From contig NZ_JAFIQX010000002.1 in assembly GCF_017356035.1 (NCBI RefSeq), positions 248,001 through 312,000 on the forward strand: 64,000 nucleotides of DNA. The letters run 5' to 3'. Of this stretch, positions 8,126 to 16,883 are shown one piece after another. The notes under the pieces were generated by a model. That model worked only from the letters and a program-made list of their open reading frames with translations, was not told the origin of the DNA and made no database searches. The position numbers were made by a program, and so were the translations under genes. Position 1 is the stretch's first letter. The number at the start of each line of letters is the position of its first letter. Source of the DNA: Longitalea luteola. GTDB lineage: Bacteria; Bacteroidota; Bacteroidia; Chitinophagales; Chitinophagaceae.

Positions 8126-9241
8126 TCAGGTGTTCAACATTAATGGCATCACCAACATCAGCAATTCTTCATTTTCGTCCTGGTCACCTGGCCTGATGAT
8201 ACCGGCTTTGGTAGAAGTAGATAATTCAACGGTTACATCTTCTGTATCGGTAGCACCCAACATTTCGATCAGGAATTTGGCATTAAAAGCGATCTGCAGG
8301 TCTTCGCCATTATATTGGCATTTCATGCGCTCATTTCCTTCAAAAGAAAAGTCAATATCCTGGGCTGTCAGTTGTAACTGGCTGCCACTAATGCTCAATA
8401 CCACCTGGTTGGTACTTTTATTACTGAAGATACCCACGCGGCGTAATGCGCCCTGGAAATCGGTACGGTTAACCGTTAATTTATATGGATTATCGGACGG
8501 AATAACTACTTTATAATCCGGGAACCGCGCATCGATAAGCCGGCAGCTTAGCTGTGTAGTACCATGAGTTACGAACAAGTGATTGCTGTTATAGCTGATG
8601 GTAAGCTCGTCTTCATTTACCGGCATGGCCGCTTTTAACAGCGTGAGCGGTTTTTTAGGAACGATGAGTGAATCGGTTTTGGGACAGCTAACATCAGTAC
8701 GTTTGTAGCGCACGAGTCGGTGGGCATCGGTAGCTACGAACTGCAGTCCTTTTTTGTCCATTTCGAAGAAAACGCCGGTCATGGCAGGACGCAGGTCATC
8801 GTTACTAACGGCAAAAAGCGTTTTGTTAATGGCCGTTACCAGCGCTGCCGATGTAACCGTAAATGAATTCGTGTCATCGGCTACCGGGTCTTTAGGAAAG
8901 TTATCGGGATTTTCACCCATTACTTTATACTTACCGTTATCGCTGGTTATTTCAACAGCGTAATTCTTGTCGATATTGAAAGTAAGCGGTTGCTCTGGGA
9001 TATTCTTTAGAGAATCCATCAGTATCTTGGCAGGAATACAAACACGACCGGTCTCTTTGGCTTCTACTTCCAGCTGAATCTTCATTACCGTTTCCAGATC
9101 CGTGGCAACAACCGATAATTGGTTTTTTTGAACGTCAAACAAGAAATCTTCCAGGATCGGCAGCACCGTATTGGCATTGATAACCCCGCTAATCTGTTGT
9201 AATTGTTTCAATAAAGCCGAAGATGAAACGATAAACTTCAT
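8126..9241 (-). CDS. dnaN: DNA polymerase III subunit beta (sliding clamp)
   Basis: This 371-residue protein covers the three clamp domains expected for DnaN. It opens with MKFIVSSSALLKQLQQ, contains the second-domain stretch DDLRPAMTGVFFEMD, and ends with VMPLMLNT, the place of the conserved MPM(R/L) C-terminal segment. The dimer encircles DNA and holds polymerase III and many repair factors. The gene is not next to dnaA or recF here, so this is the isolated dnaN arrangement common in Bacteroidota and no replication origin is implied. A strong terminator follows the gene. Confidence 0.97.
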   Translation of the reverse strand: MKFIVSSSALLKQLQQISGVINANTVLPILEDFLFDVQKNQLSVVATDLETVMKIQLEVEAKETGRVCIPAKILMDSLKNIPEQPLTFNIDKNYAVEITSDNGKYKVMGENPDNFPKDPVADDTNSFTVTSAALVTAINKTLFAVSNDDLRPAMTGVFFEMDKKGLQFVATDAHRLVRYKRTDVSCPKTDSLIVPKKPLTLLKAAMPVNEDELTISYNSNHLFVTHGTTQLSCRLIDARFPDYKVVIPSDNPYKLTVNRTDFQGALRRVGIFSNKSTNQVVLSISGSQLQLTAQDIDFSFEGNERMKCQYNGEDLQIAFNAKFLIEMLGATDTEDVTVELSTSTKAGIIRPGDQDENEELLMLVMPLMLNT

Positions 9242-9546
9242 ATAACTGATTAAGATTTGAGCAAATATAGGGTTCTGACTGAATAAATTACCCGCTTTTT
9301 TTAAAACACGAAATCCACAAATATCCTATCTTGCCTGGGAACAGTATTGAAAAACAGGTCCCTGAAATGTGTACCGGAAGCTGATTTCAATGGTACTGCA
9401 TTCCAAACCGTAGGAAACCATCAAGCAGGCTGCTACGACCGTTTTACCGCAAAACGGGCAATTCAACATTTATACGGCCGGTGTGGTTAAGGCAGTTTTC
9501 CCATATAACAATTATACTTATATAGGTGGCGCGTTCGTTAAAGAAA
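9242..9546. other. intergenic region upstream of dnaN, no gene seen
   Basis: About 300 bp between the dnaN start and the word-repeat region. I looked for DnaA boxes and saw only a degenerate AAATCCACAA and no cluster, so I do not call an origin. The dnaN promoter must lie near 9242-9320, but I cannot place it with confidence. Confidence 0.5.
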
Positions 9547-9828
9547 GCCTGCCTGCCGGCAGGCGGAGCCGAACGCTTGACGCCGAACGCTAAAGGCTGA
9601 AGGCTAAAAGCTGAAGGCAAAAGGCAAAAAGGCCTAAAGCTGAGGCTGAAGGCTAAAAGCTGAAGGCAAAAGGCGAAAAGGCCGAACGCTGAAGCGAAAT
9701 ACAAAAGCTTTTGGCGCGAAGCGCCTACGAGGAAACAAGCGTTAAGCTTTAAGCATTTAGCGTTTAGCGCATTTCGGCGTTAAGCTTAAGCAATTAGCGT
9801 TTAGCGTATTTCAGCGTTAAGCCAGAGC
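9547..9828. repeat. word-repeat intergenic region (AAGGCTGAAGGC words and complements)
   Basis: The segment starts with the perfect 14-bp palindrome GCCTGCCGGCAGGC at 9551-9564. It then runs through many copies of AAGGCTGAAGGCTAAAAGC-type words to about 9695, followed by their approximate complement (GCGTTAAGCTTTAAGC, CATTTAGCGTTTAGCG) to 9828. The two halves can fold into a long imperfect hairpin. It lies between the divergent dnaN and the unknown gene at 9857. The same words recur at 16884-17036. Confidence 0.8.
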
Positions 9829-9856
9829 ATGAAATTCAAAAACAATAAAACCTTAT

Positions 9857-11170
9857 ATGTTTGACAAACTTTTCGGACGTAGTAAAAAGAAACCGGAGAA
9901 CCCGGATATCTCTTTTGGCCGCTATTCCGATAACAACAAAACGGTTGAAAAAGTGCGCCGTTGGACGGATGCCGATAACCTCTTCAAACAGCAGTCCTAC
10001 CCCGAAAGCATCGCGGCATTTTTTGATTACCTGGCCGACGATAAACAGGGCAATGTGATCCTGAACCGCAGCAATGACCGTGGTACTTTTCAGGTTTTTC
10101 AGGGTTCGAAGATCGTTCGCGGCGAATTTGACAGCGAAAGTCTGAAAGCCGAAATAACCCTGGCCAAAATGCCGCAACCCAGCGTACCCGTTATGCGCCG
10201 CCTGCTCGAAATGAACTTTACCCTCTATTACAGCCGGTATGCCCTGGATAACGACCGGTTGTGCATGCGTTTCGACAGCGACATAAAAGCCGCCAATCCC
10301 AATAAACTCTACTATGGTTTGAAAGAACTGGCCATTAAAGCCGATAAACTCGACGACCTGCTAGTACAGGAATTTGCCGCCCTGCAAACCGTGGATACAG
10401 ACCATATTGTTGCCCTTCCCGATTCAGAAAAAGAAGTGAAATATAATTTCATGATGAACTGGATCAGGGAAACGCTTGATTATATTGTGACCTTGGACGC
10501 CGATAAATTTTCCGGTGGAATTGCTTACCTGCTGTTGTCCCTGGCCTTCCGCATCGATTACCTGGTAAGCCCCGAAGGTAAACTCCTGAACGAGCTGGAA
10601 AAGATCGTGGAGATCTATTACCGCAAAGATGAAAAGCAAACGATCGAGCGCAACCTGGGCATGATCGAAGGGTTTAAAAAACTGGCCGGCAAAACGAAAG
10701 AGGAAGTATATCCATTCCTGTTCCGCTCAAAACACACTTTTGCCATTGTTGTACCGCAACACCACCAAACGGTAGTAGACGCCATCAACGGTGCGGCGCA
10801 AAATGTGGTATGGTACCGGGATAACAACTATCCGAACATTGCCAATAATGTTATGGAGTATGCGCTTTCATTCAGCCAGTATTCCTACAGCTTACCCAAA
10901 CCGCTCAGCGACCTGGTGTTGCTGTTCATGCAGATCAACTACCGGGCATATTTCGAAGCGCTTGGGTTTACTGTACCCTATTATGATGCGCAGCACGATC
11001 AGTTCAACCCCGAAGCAATTCGCGAACGGATTGAAGAGATCATTACCGCCTGGCAACCCAAATACCCCAAGCTGATCTTCAGAATGGATACCCTGAAGTT
11101 CAACAACCTGGTAACTTTCAATAGCAGCTTCAGCACGGAGATCGCTGCTTTAAATTTCGATTCAAACTAA
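9857..11170 (+). CDS. uncharacterised cytosolic protein with a YbjN-like segment
   Basis: I do not recognise this 437-residue protein as a named family. It has no signal peptide or membrane segment. Residues about 15-60 look like a small helical region (RRWTDADNLFKQQSYPESI). Residues about 65-175 have the pattern of the YbjN / type III chaperone-like fold: strands with VFQGSKIVRGE, then PVMRRLLEMNF, short strands YYSRYALDNDRLCMRF, and a final helix. The rest (about 200-437) is helical and ends in a motif-poor tail. The next gene, 70 bp downstream in the same direction, is a trypsin-like protease that ends in a similar YbjN-like segment, so the two may interact or derive from one module. The role is unknown. 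Confidence 0.75.
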   Translation: MFDKLFGRSKKKPENPDISFGRYSDNNKTVEKVRRWTDADNLFKQQSYPESIAAFFDYLADDKQGNVILNRSNDRGTFQVFQGSKIVRGEFDSESLKAEITLAKMPQPSVPVMRRLLEMNFTLYYSRYALDNDRLCMRFDSDIKAANPNKLYYGLKELAIKADKLDDLLVQEFAALQTVDTDHIVALPDSEKEVKYNFMMNWIRETLDYIVTLDADKFSGGIAYLLLSLAFRIDYLVSPEGKLLNELEKIVEIYYRKDEKQTIERNLGMIEGFKKLAGKTKEEVYPFLFRSKHTFAIVVPQHHQTVVDAINGAAQNVVWYRDNNYPNIANNVMEYALSFSQYSYSLPKPLSDLVLLFMQINYRAYFEALGFTVPYYDAQHDQFNPEAIRERIEEIITAWQPKYPKLIFRMDTLKFNNLVTFNSSFSTEIAALNFDSN

Positions 11171-11240
11171 TTCTTATAAAGTGTGGCAACCTCACTTGTC
11201 AGGCAAGGGAAAGTGCGCCATACTTACAAAATGTTAATCA

Positions 11241-12338
11241 ATGGTTCAGGATATCATCGGGCAGTTTCATCCCGCCATCATTCAAATAGCCACACAAACC
11301 GGTACCGGTACCGGCTTTTATGTAAAGGAATATGATGTGATCGTAACCAATGATCACGTGGTGCAGGACAATGCAGAAGTAACAATTGCCGGAAAATCGT
11401 TCGACAAAACTTTAGCGCGTGTATGGTATACCGATCGCAAACACGACCTGGCTTTTTTACAAAGTCCGGCCAATGTAGAGATACCTGCCATCCGACTCGG
11501 CACCTATGAAGCGCTCAAAGACGGCGATGAAGTAGTGGCCATCGGTCACCCTTACGGGTTTAATTATTCAGCCACCCAGGGGGTAATTTCAAAGGTAGAC
11601 CGCATTCGCGACGGCTTAAAGTTCATTCAGATAGATGCTGCTATCAACCCCGGGAACAGTGGAGGTCCGCTCGTAAACACCAGTGGCGAAGTGATTGGGG
11701 TGAATTCGTTCAAGATCCAGGGTGGCGATAATCTGGGCTTTGCCTTACCGGTAAATTACCTGCGACAGGCGCTGCAGTTGTATGCACCGCATAGAGGCAT
11801 CAGCAGTACGCGTTGCCACAGTTGCGATTACCTGGTATTACCCGAGAATATCGATTCAGAGAAGTATTGCCCCGCCTGCGGCACCGAGGTCAAATTGCCA
11901 AAAATGCCCGAACAGGAGGTGGTGCCCACAGGTGTTGCCAAAACAATTGAAGATATTTTAAAAGAGCTGGGCAAAGACATCAAGCTGGCCCGCGATGGGG
12001 TGAACCGCTGGGAAGTGCGGGAAGGCAGTGCCAAGATCAAGATCACTTACAATGCCGAAAATTTCTTTGTGGTAGGCGATGCCTATTTGTGCCAGCTGCC
12101 CCAGGATGCACTCAAAATAAAACCGCTTTACCAGTTCCTTTTGCAGGAAAACTATCGTACCAACAACCTGGTATTGAGCTGCCAGAACCAGAATATTGTG
12201 CTGTCGTGCATTATGTACGATCTTGATATCACTAAGGAAGGTGGCGTAAAAGTGTTCGACAACCTGTTCAAAAAGGCCGACTTCTATGATGACCTTTTGA
12301 AAAATGAATATGGTTGTCTGGATAGAATAGAGGAGTAG
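11241..12338 (+). CDS. cytosolic trypsin-like serine protease with zinc ribbon and YbjN-like C-terminal domain
   Basis: The 365 residues hold three parts. Residues 1-182 are an HtrA-like trypsin fold with a full triad: H39 in TNDHVV, D69 in KHDLAF and S140 in NPGNSGGPL. Residues 190-215 are a zinc ribbon with C192/C195 and C210/C213. Residues about 230-365 look like a YbjN / type III chaperone-like domain (LYQFLLQENYRTN, then paired strands, then a helix). There is no signal peptide, no transmembrane anchor and no PDZ domain, which is unusual because HtrA-type proteases are normally envelope enzymes. It follows the unknown gene at 9857 by 70 bp and is probably co-transcribed. The substrate is unknown. 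Confidence 0.85.
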   Translation: MVQDIIGQFHPAIIQIATQTGTGTGFYVKEYDVIVTNDHVVQDNAEVTIAGKSFDKTLARVWYTDRKHDLAFLQSPANVEIPAIRLGTYEALKDGDEVVAIGHPYGFNYSATQGVISKVDRIRDGLKFIQIDAAINPGNSGGPLVNTSGEVIGVNSFKIQGGDNLGFALPVNYLRQALQLYAPHRGISSTRCHSCDYLVLPENIDSEKYCPACGTEVKLPKMPEQEVVPTGVAKTIEDILKELGKDIKLARDGVNRWEVREGSAKIKITYNAENFFVVGDAYLCQLPQDALKIKPLYQFLLQENYRTNNLVLSCQNQNIVLSCIMYDLDITKEGGVKVFDNLFKKADFYDDLLKNEYGCLDRIEE

Positions 12339-12379
12339 TCTTATAGTTCATAAGTTACATGCTACGGTTACAGTTGCGG

Positions 12380-12489
12380 GGTTACCGGTTTCCAGGGAAG
12401 ACAAAATGAAGTCAGCCTTCAATAAGATCCCGGAAACCGGAAACTGGCAACCGGTAACTTTTCGATTGACCATTCACCATTGACCATTG
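12380..12489. repeat. word-repeat intergenic hairpin (GGTTACCGG / CCGGTAAC, then CCATTGA words)
   Basis: GGTTACCGGTTTCC at 12380-12393 can pair with GGAAACCGG at 12432-12440 and CCGGTAAC at 12451-12458. Four CCATT-type words (GACCATTCACCATTGACCAT) run right up to the recX start codon. This occupies most of the gap between the protease and recX. Confidence 0.7.
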
Positions 12490-12492
12490 ACG

Positions 12493-12975
12493 ATGTTTGA
12501 GCGAAAGCAACAATTAACGAAGGAACAGGCATTACAAAAACTGCGGCATTATTGTGCCTACCAGGAACGAAGCCATGCAGAGGCGAAAGAGAAACTGTAT
12601 TCTTTCGGCTTGCGGAAGCAGATGGTGGAAGAATCGCTGGCGCAGTTGATAGAAGAGGATTACCTGAATGAAGAGCGTTTTGCCATTCAATTTGCGGGTG
12701 GCAAATTCCGTATGAAGCAATGGGGGCGGGTGAAGATCATCCATGCCCTGAAACAAAAGCAGGTAAGTACGTATTGCATCAACAGGGCCCTGAAAGAAAT
12801 TGATGAGGCCGATTATAAGAGAACCCTGCGCAAACTGGCCGAACAAAAATGGAACTCAGTGACAGGCGAAGGAGTGAACGGGTTTGTAAAAATGGGTAAA
12901 ACCACCGATTTTTTGTTACAGAAAGGCTATGAGCCGGAGCTTATCAAACACGTAATTGCTGAATTAAAGAAATAA
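12493..12975 (+). CDS. recX: regulatory protein RecX
   Basis: This 160-residue, strongly basic protein is built of three-helix RecX repeats. Recognisable parts are LRHYCAYQERSHAEAKEKL, LIEEDYLNEERFA and MKQWGRVKI. RecX binds RecA filaments and limits strand exchange and the SOS response. I used the ATG at 12493; a TTG two codons earlier (12487) is less likely and lies within the CCATTGA word repeat. recA is not adjacent. The gene is convergent with the PAS histidine kinase gene that ends 40 bp downstream. Confidence 0.93.
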   Translation: MFERKQQLTKEQALQKLRHYCAYQERSHAEAKEKLYSFGLRKQMVEESLAQLIEEDYLNEERFAIQFAGGKFRMKQWGRVKIIHALKQKQVSTYCINRALKEIDEADYKRTLRKLAEQKWNSVTGEGVNGFVKMGKTTDFLLQKGYEPELIKHVIAELKK

Positions 12976-13015
12976 ACAGGATAGAAGACCGTGATCCAGG
13001 CGTGCAAGCTGCCGG

Positions 13016-14563
13016 TTAATCACTTTTACTACCCAGACCAGCCTTATCCCACCTGTCTGTACTCCGTTTCCTGATCGTAAAATGAAAGGTGCTGCCCTCG
13101 CCGGGAACCGATTCAACCCATATTCTTCCATTATGCAGTTCGGTTATCTTTTTACAATGCGCCAGTCCGATGCCGGTGCCTTCGTATTCGTTTTTAGTAT
13201 GTAAGCGTTGAAAGATCACAAAAATGCGGTCGTAGTATTTTTCCTCGATGCCAATGCCATTGTCACTTACCATGAATTGCCAGTGATCGTCTTTTGGTGT
13301 TGCCGCTATTTTGATAACCGCGGGTTCACCCGGTTTTCTGAATTTAATAGAGTTGCTGATCAGGTTCTGGAAAAGCTGTTTCATTTCCGTGGCATAACCT
13401 GAAACGACCGGAAGTGTGTCAACATGAATAACGGCATGGCTTTCCTGAATAGCGATGGTAAGGTCACTCAGTACTTCCTGCACCACCAGGTTGCAATCGA
13501 TCGGTTCCAGGATACGTTCACGGCCCAGGCGCGAATAATCCAGCAGGTCCTGCACCAATCGCCGCATTCTGTCTGAAGCATCGGTTATATAATTAATATA
13601 CTTCGATACATTTTCATCGGCGTGGTCTTTATAATGCCGTTTCAGCAGTTCTACAAAACCCGAAACAGTGCGCAGCGGCTCCTGCAGGTCGTGTGAAGCC
13701 ACATAGGCAAATTGTTCCAGCTCTATATTCTTTCGTTTAAGGTCTTCGGCAAATTCTTTTTGGCGCAGCTCCGCCTCCTGCCGTTCGGTAATATCCCGGA
13801 TGAAGGCACAAAAGAAATCTTTGTCCTGCTGGCGCATCGGGATGATCGTTAGTTCAACCGGAAACTCCCTGCCCTGGCGGTTCAGGGCTGTAATTTCTAT
13901 CAGTTTGTTTAAAACGTTATGCTGCCCTGTGGATAAGTACCGTTTCAAACCCGCTTCATGTAAAGCCCGGTATTGCAGTGGAATAATGGTTTCCGACAAT
14001 CGGCGGCCTTTCACTTCGCTTTCTTTCCAGCCAAAAGTTTTTTCCGCTTGCGGGTTCCATACTGTGATGCACCCTTCGGTATCTATACATACAATAGCAT
14101 CGAGGGCCGAATTCATGATGAGCCGCGTGGTTTCCTCGCTCGACCGTAGTACGGCTTCCGCTTTTTTTCGTTCACTCACATCGGTGATAAAGGCAACAGC
14201 CATTTTCTTATCGGCCAGTTTGTAATAGCCTAAGCTGATCTCTACCGGGAAGGTGCGCCCGTTTTTATCGCGGGCAAACAGGTCTTTTCCCAGGCCCATG
14301 GGCCTGGCTTTGGGCGCTTTAAAGTATTGTTGGCGGTATTGGCGGTGAATATCTCTTAATGGCTCGGGAATTAACAGTTCAATAGACCGGCCGGCCAGTT
14401 CTTCCTTGGTATAACCAAACAGCTTTTCAGCATTGGGATTTACCAGGATAATATCTCCGTTTTCGTCGGTTACCAGAATGCTGATGGTAGCATGTTCAAA
14501 TAGAGATTTGAATGCTTTTTCATTTTCAAGCAATATTTCATTGGGATCTTTCATAGCAAACAA
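13016..14563 (-). CDS. PAS-domain sensor histidine kinase
   Basis: This 515-residue soluble kinase has two PAS/PAC units (residues about 8-130 and 135-260), a coiled-coil link, a HisKA domain with the phosphoacceptor histidine in YVASHDLQEPLRT, and a HATPase_c domain with the N box QNLISNSIKFR, the G1 box DNGIGI and the G2 box GTGIGLAH. No membrane segment is visible, so it senses an internal cue, possibly redox or light through the PAS units. It is encoded 12 bp downstream of a receiver-only protein on the same strand, so the pair forms one operon. The initiator could be either ATG within MFAMKD. Confidence 0.93.
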   Translation of the reverse strand: MFAMKDPNEILLENEKAFKSLFEHATISILVTDENGDIILVNPNAEKLFGYTKEELAGRSIELLIPEPLRDIHRQYRQQYFKAPKARPMGLGKDLFARDKNGRTFPVEISLGYYKLADKKMAVAFITDVSERKKAEAVLRSSEETTRLIMNSALDAIVCIDTEGCITVWNPQAEKTFGWKESEVKGRRLSETIIPLQYRALHEAGLKRYLSTGQHNVLNKLIEITALNRQGREFPVELTIIPMRQQDKDFFCAFIRDITERQEAELRQKEFAEDLKRKNIELEQFAYVASHDLQEPLRTVSGFVELLKRHYKDHADENVSKYINYITDASDRMRRLVQDLLDYSRLGRERILEPIDCNLVVQEVLSDLTIAIQESHAVIHVDTLPVVSGYATEMKQLFQNLISNSIKFRKPGEPAVIKIAATPKDDHWQFMVSDNGIGIEEKYYDRIFVIFQRLHTKNEYEGTGIGLAHCKKITELHNGRIWVESVPGEGSTFHFTIRKRSTDRWDKAGLGSKSD

Positions 14564-14575
14564 TCGAACCGGGTC

Positions 14576-15004
14576 TTAACAGTATTCAGGGAAGAACCGG
14601 CTTAGTATTTTTTCTATCACCTGGGGTTCCAATGGTTTATTTTCAAAACCGGCTATCTCCGCATTTTCCCTGGCTGCTTTTTCATCGTCCGGGTTCAGGG
14701 AAGTGGTAAGCATTACCATAACAATATTCGCTTTCTGGTTAGGCGGCAGCTTTTCATAATGCTGCAGGAACTCCCAGCCATCCATACCCGGCATGTTAAT
14801 ATCCAGGAAGATCAGGTCGGGCCGCGGGTGTTCTCTCCCGTTGCTGAAAGAACCGGTACCGGTTAAATACTCCAGTGCTTCGTTTCCACTGGTCACTACC
14901 TCAACACGATGGGCGCAATTCAATTCTTCAACCAGTAATTTATTTAAGAAGTTGGTTGGTTCGTCATCATCGATGAACAGGATGCACATTAACTTTTGTT
15001 TCAT
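14576..15004 (-). CDS. single-domain response regulator (CheY-like, Rcp1 type)
   Basis: This 142-residue receiver protein has no output domain. The acidic pocket is IDDDEP at the N terminus, the phosphoacceptor aspartate sits in LIFLDINMPGMDG, the switch Thr in MLTTS and the lysine in FENKPLEP. It is the first gene of an operon with the PAS histidine kinase that follows after 12 bp. The loop GNEALEYLTGTGSFSNG is longer than in CheY, as in the Rcp1-like regulators paired with phytochrome-type kinases. The likely role is a phospho-relay or direct protein-binding output. Confidence 0.93.
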   Translation of the reverse strand: MKQKLMCILFIDDDEPTNFLNKLLVEELNCAHRVEVVTSGNEALEYLTGTGSFSNGREHPRPDLIFLDINMPGMDGWEFLQHYEKLPPNQKANIVMVMLTTSLNPDDEKAARENAEIAGFENKPLEPQVIEKILSRFFPEYC

Positions 15005-15112
15005 GTAATAGTTGGCGATTGAATAAATGTTAGCAAATCACAACACGGGTACGATCAACGTTTAGAGGCCTAACCAATACATAAAAAAGGTGCGCGGGAA
15101 GCAGCGATGCCG

Positions 15113-15169
15113 GGTTGGGAGAACGCGGTTCATTTTTTGATCGGCAGAGAACCTAAACTACTCCCAACC
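15113..15169. other. nested inverted repeat upstream of the response regulator
   Basis: GGTTGGGAG at 15113-15121 pairs with CTCCCAACC at 15161-15169, and inside it GGTTC at 15127-15131 pairs with GAACC at 15149-15153. It lies about 110 bp before the start of the minus-strand response regulator, in its probable leader, so it could be a structured 5' UTR or an operator. Confidence 0.4.
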
Positions 15170-15230
15170 GTAAGGTATAAGTAAAAATAAGCATATTTAC
15201 GTAAAGCAAGATGGTTTTATGCGGTGGTCC

Positions 15231-15260
15231 ACAAAAAAGAAAACCCCGCACAAAGCGGGG
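15231..15260 (-). terminator. minus-strand rho-independent terminator not attached to a known gene
   Basis: On the minus strand CCCCGC and GCGGGG (15244-15260) form a stem with a 5-nt loop followed by TTTTCTTTTTT. No protein gene ends here: the nearest minus-strand genes begin to the left and no ORF is credible on the right. It therefore points to a short non-coding transcript coming from the right. Confidence 0.75.
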
Positions 15261-15429
15261 TAATAACTTAATTAAGGGATCCTTCGGTAAACAGTGATCT
15301 TTCAAATATCAGGATACTTGGACGGGTTTCATAGGTTTGGAATGGACGGCTTTACATTTATTGGATAAACTGGCTTTCAAAGGACGGACCGGTAACTTTC
15401 AAGGAAATTGGAACGCGTTAACTGTTAAC
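15244..15429 (-). ncRNA. candidate small RNA (about 185 nt) on the minus strand
   Basis: A Bacteroidota-type promoter (TTTG at 15461-15464, 19-bp spacer, CATCTTTG at 15434-15441, read on the minus strand) points into this region, and a strong terminator ends it at 15244. Inside, the motif CCGTCC occurs three times on the transcribed strand (plus-strand positions 15320-15325, 15344-15349 and 15382-15387), each in an A-rich setting. No ORF fits. No known RNA family is recognised. This is a prediction from signals only. Confidence 0.45.
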
Positions 15430-15433
15430 ATCA

Positions 15434-15464
15434 CAAAGATGCTATGGGGGCAAAGCATTTCAAA
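15434..15464 (-). promoter_or_regulatory. promoter of the candidate small RNA
   Basis: On the minus strand TTTG (complement of 15461-15464) and CATCTTTG (complement of 15434-15441) are separated by exactly 19 bp. This fits the TTTG / TAnnTTTG consensus of the primary Bacteroidota sigma factor with one mismatch. Confidence 0.45.
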
Positions 15465-15819
15465 TTATTTCGGCGGCTAATTCCACCGCATTTGTATTAA
15501 ACTTATTTTGATTTAGTGGCAAACTCTTAGATGAGTTTCCTGTACACACCTTGCCATTTTGTCAAATTACCGGGTACAGGTTACCTGTATCAGCTTTTGG
15601 GCGGGCTTGCAGGGTTCCATGGCTGCGATTTATGTGTTGGATTTTGCATTAAGCGTTCATCATTAAGCGTTCTGCGTTTTCCCATTACCCGATTTCCCGT
15701 AATTTGTACCTGCAAAGCACAATTGACACACAGATGGAAACACTTCATCGAAAAATGCATCAATTGATGCCAAATTACCTGAAGCGGGTATAAAACAGTC
15801 GTACTTTAATCGCAAACTG

Positions 15820-16881
15820 ATGGGCATGGAGGCATATGCCGATGATATAAAACCATTATCATACTCGGGAAAGGAATGGGTGATTGCGGTGATCCTGTTA
15901 CCAGCCTTTGCCCTATTACTGAATGTTGTTTTATTTGGGACCCAGTATTTTACAACGGTCAGGAATTTTCTGATCCCTACTGTCATCGCCCTGGGTGTTA
16001 TGATCCTTGTGTATATCTGCTGCGGTATGGTAGCGGAGATGCTTCGCAACCGATTTCCGAAATACAGCCAGACATTCAAACGCATTGCCATCGGCCTGGG
16101 CATTCATATCGCACTGACGACTACCGGCCTGAGCATTATTTTCTGGGTCTACGATTATATCGGGTTTATGGGTTACCAGATCAACCTGAACCAGTATGCC
16201 TGGACGCTGATCGTGGGCGCCATTTGTAATATCATGGCAACCAGTTTCAATGAAGGGGCTGCTTTTTTCGAGCGCTGGCGCGAAGTGGTAGATGAAGCAG
16301 AACAGCTGAAAAAAGAAAACCTGCAAAGCCAGCTGGAAGGATTGAAAGGGCAGGTAAACCCGCATTTTTTGTTCAACAGCCTTAATTCGCTTTCTTCACT
16401 CATCAGCGATGACCCGGTTAAAGCCGAAAAGTTCCTCGATGAAATGAGCAAGGTATACCGGTACCTGTTGCGCACCAATGAAGACGGATTAACTACCCTG
16501 CAAGCCGAAATGGATTTTATAAACTCCTATTTCCATTTGTTGAAAACGCGCTATGGCGATGGCCTGGATATGAAAACGGCCATCGAAGATCGGTTTTTAA
16601 CCTGTTTGCTGCCACCGCTGACATTGCAAATGCTGGTGGAAAATGCGGTGAAACATAATATGATCCTGAAGGACAAACCTTTGCAAATACTCATACTCAC
16701 CACCAACAGCGGCCGCCTGATCGTAAGTAATAACCTGCAGCGGAAAGACAGGATGGTCACCTCGAACAAAGTGGGATTGAGCAACATCGTTAAAAAATAC
16801 CGGTTAATGAAACAGGAAGAGATCAGTGTGCGTGACGATGGGAAGGAATTTGCCGTCATTGTGCCGCTGATCAACGCTTAA
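15820..16881 (+). CDS. LytS/YehU-type sensor histidine kinase
   Basis: This 353-residue protein has four hydrophobic segments in residues 20-150, a coiled coil at about 160-180, and the His_kinase domain with the phosphoacceptor histidine in QVNPHFLFNSLNSLSSLI. The ATPase part carries the short N box VENAVKHN and lacks a full G2 box, as usual for this family. It faces a LytTR response regulator 236 bp downstream on the same strand, so they form a natural pair. The start may be Met1 or Met3. About 800 bp upstream has no gene other than the small RNA candidate. Confidence 0.93.
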   Translation: MGMEAYADDIKPLSYSGKEWVIAVILLPAFALLLNVVLFGTQYFTTVRNFLIPTVIALGVMILVYICCGMVAEMLRNRFPKYSQTFKRIAIGLGIHIALTTTGLSIIFWVYDYIGFMGYQINLNQYAWTLIVGAICNIMATSFNEGAAFFERWREVVDEAEQLKKENLQSQLEGLKGQVNPHFLFNSLNSLSSLISDDPVKAEKFLDEMSKVYRYLLRTNEDGLTTLQAEMDFINSYFHLLKTRYGDGLDMKTAIEDRFLTCLLPPLTLQMLVENAVKHNMILKDKPLQILILTTNSGRLIVSNNLQRKDRMVTSNKVGLSNIVKKYRLMKQEEISVRDDGKEFAVIVPLINA

Positions 16882-16883
16882 CA

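Noticed and set aside
9242-9546. Region upstream of dnaN considered as replication origin
   Set aside because: No cluster of DnaA boxes and no dnaA gene is present; only one degenerate box is seen.
15531-15767. Plus-strand ORF in the 815-bp gap
   Set aside because: The residues show no fold, no signal and odd composition. It overlaps AAGCGTTC-type words and has no promoter.
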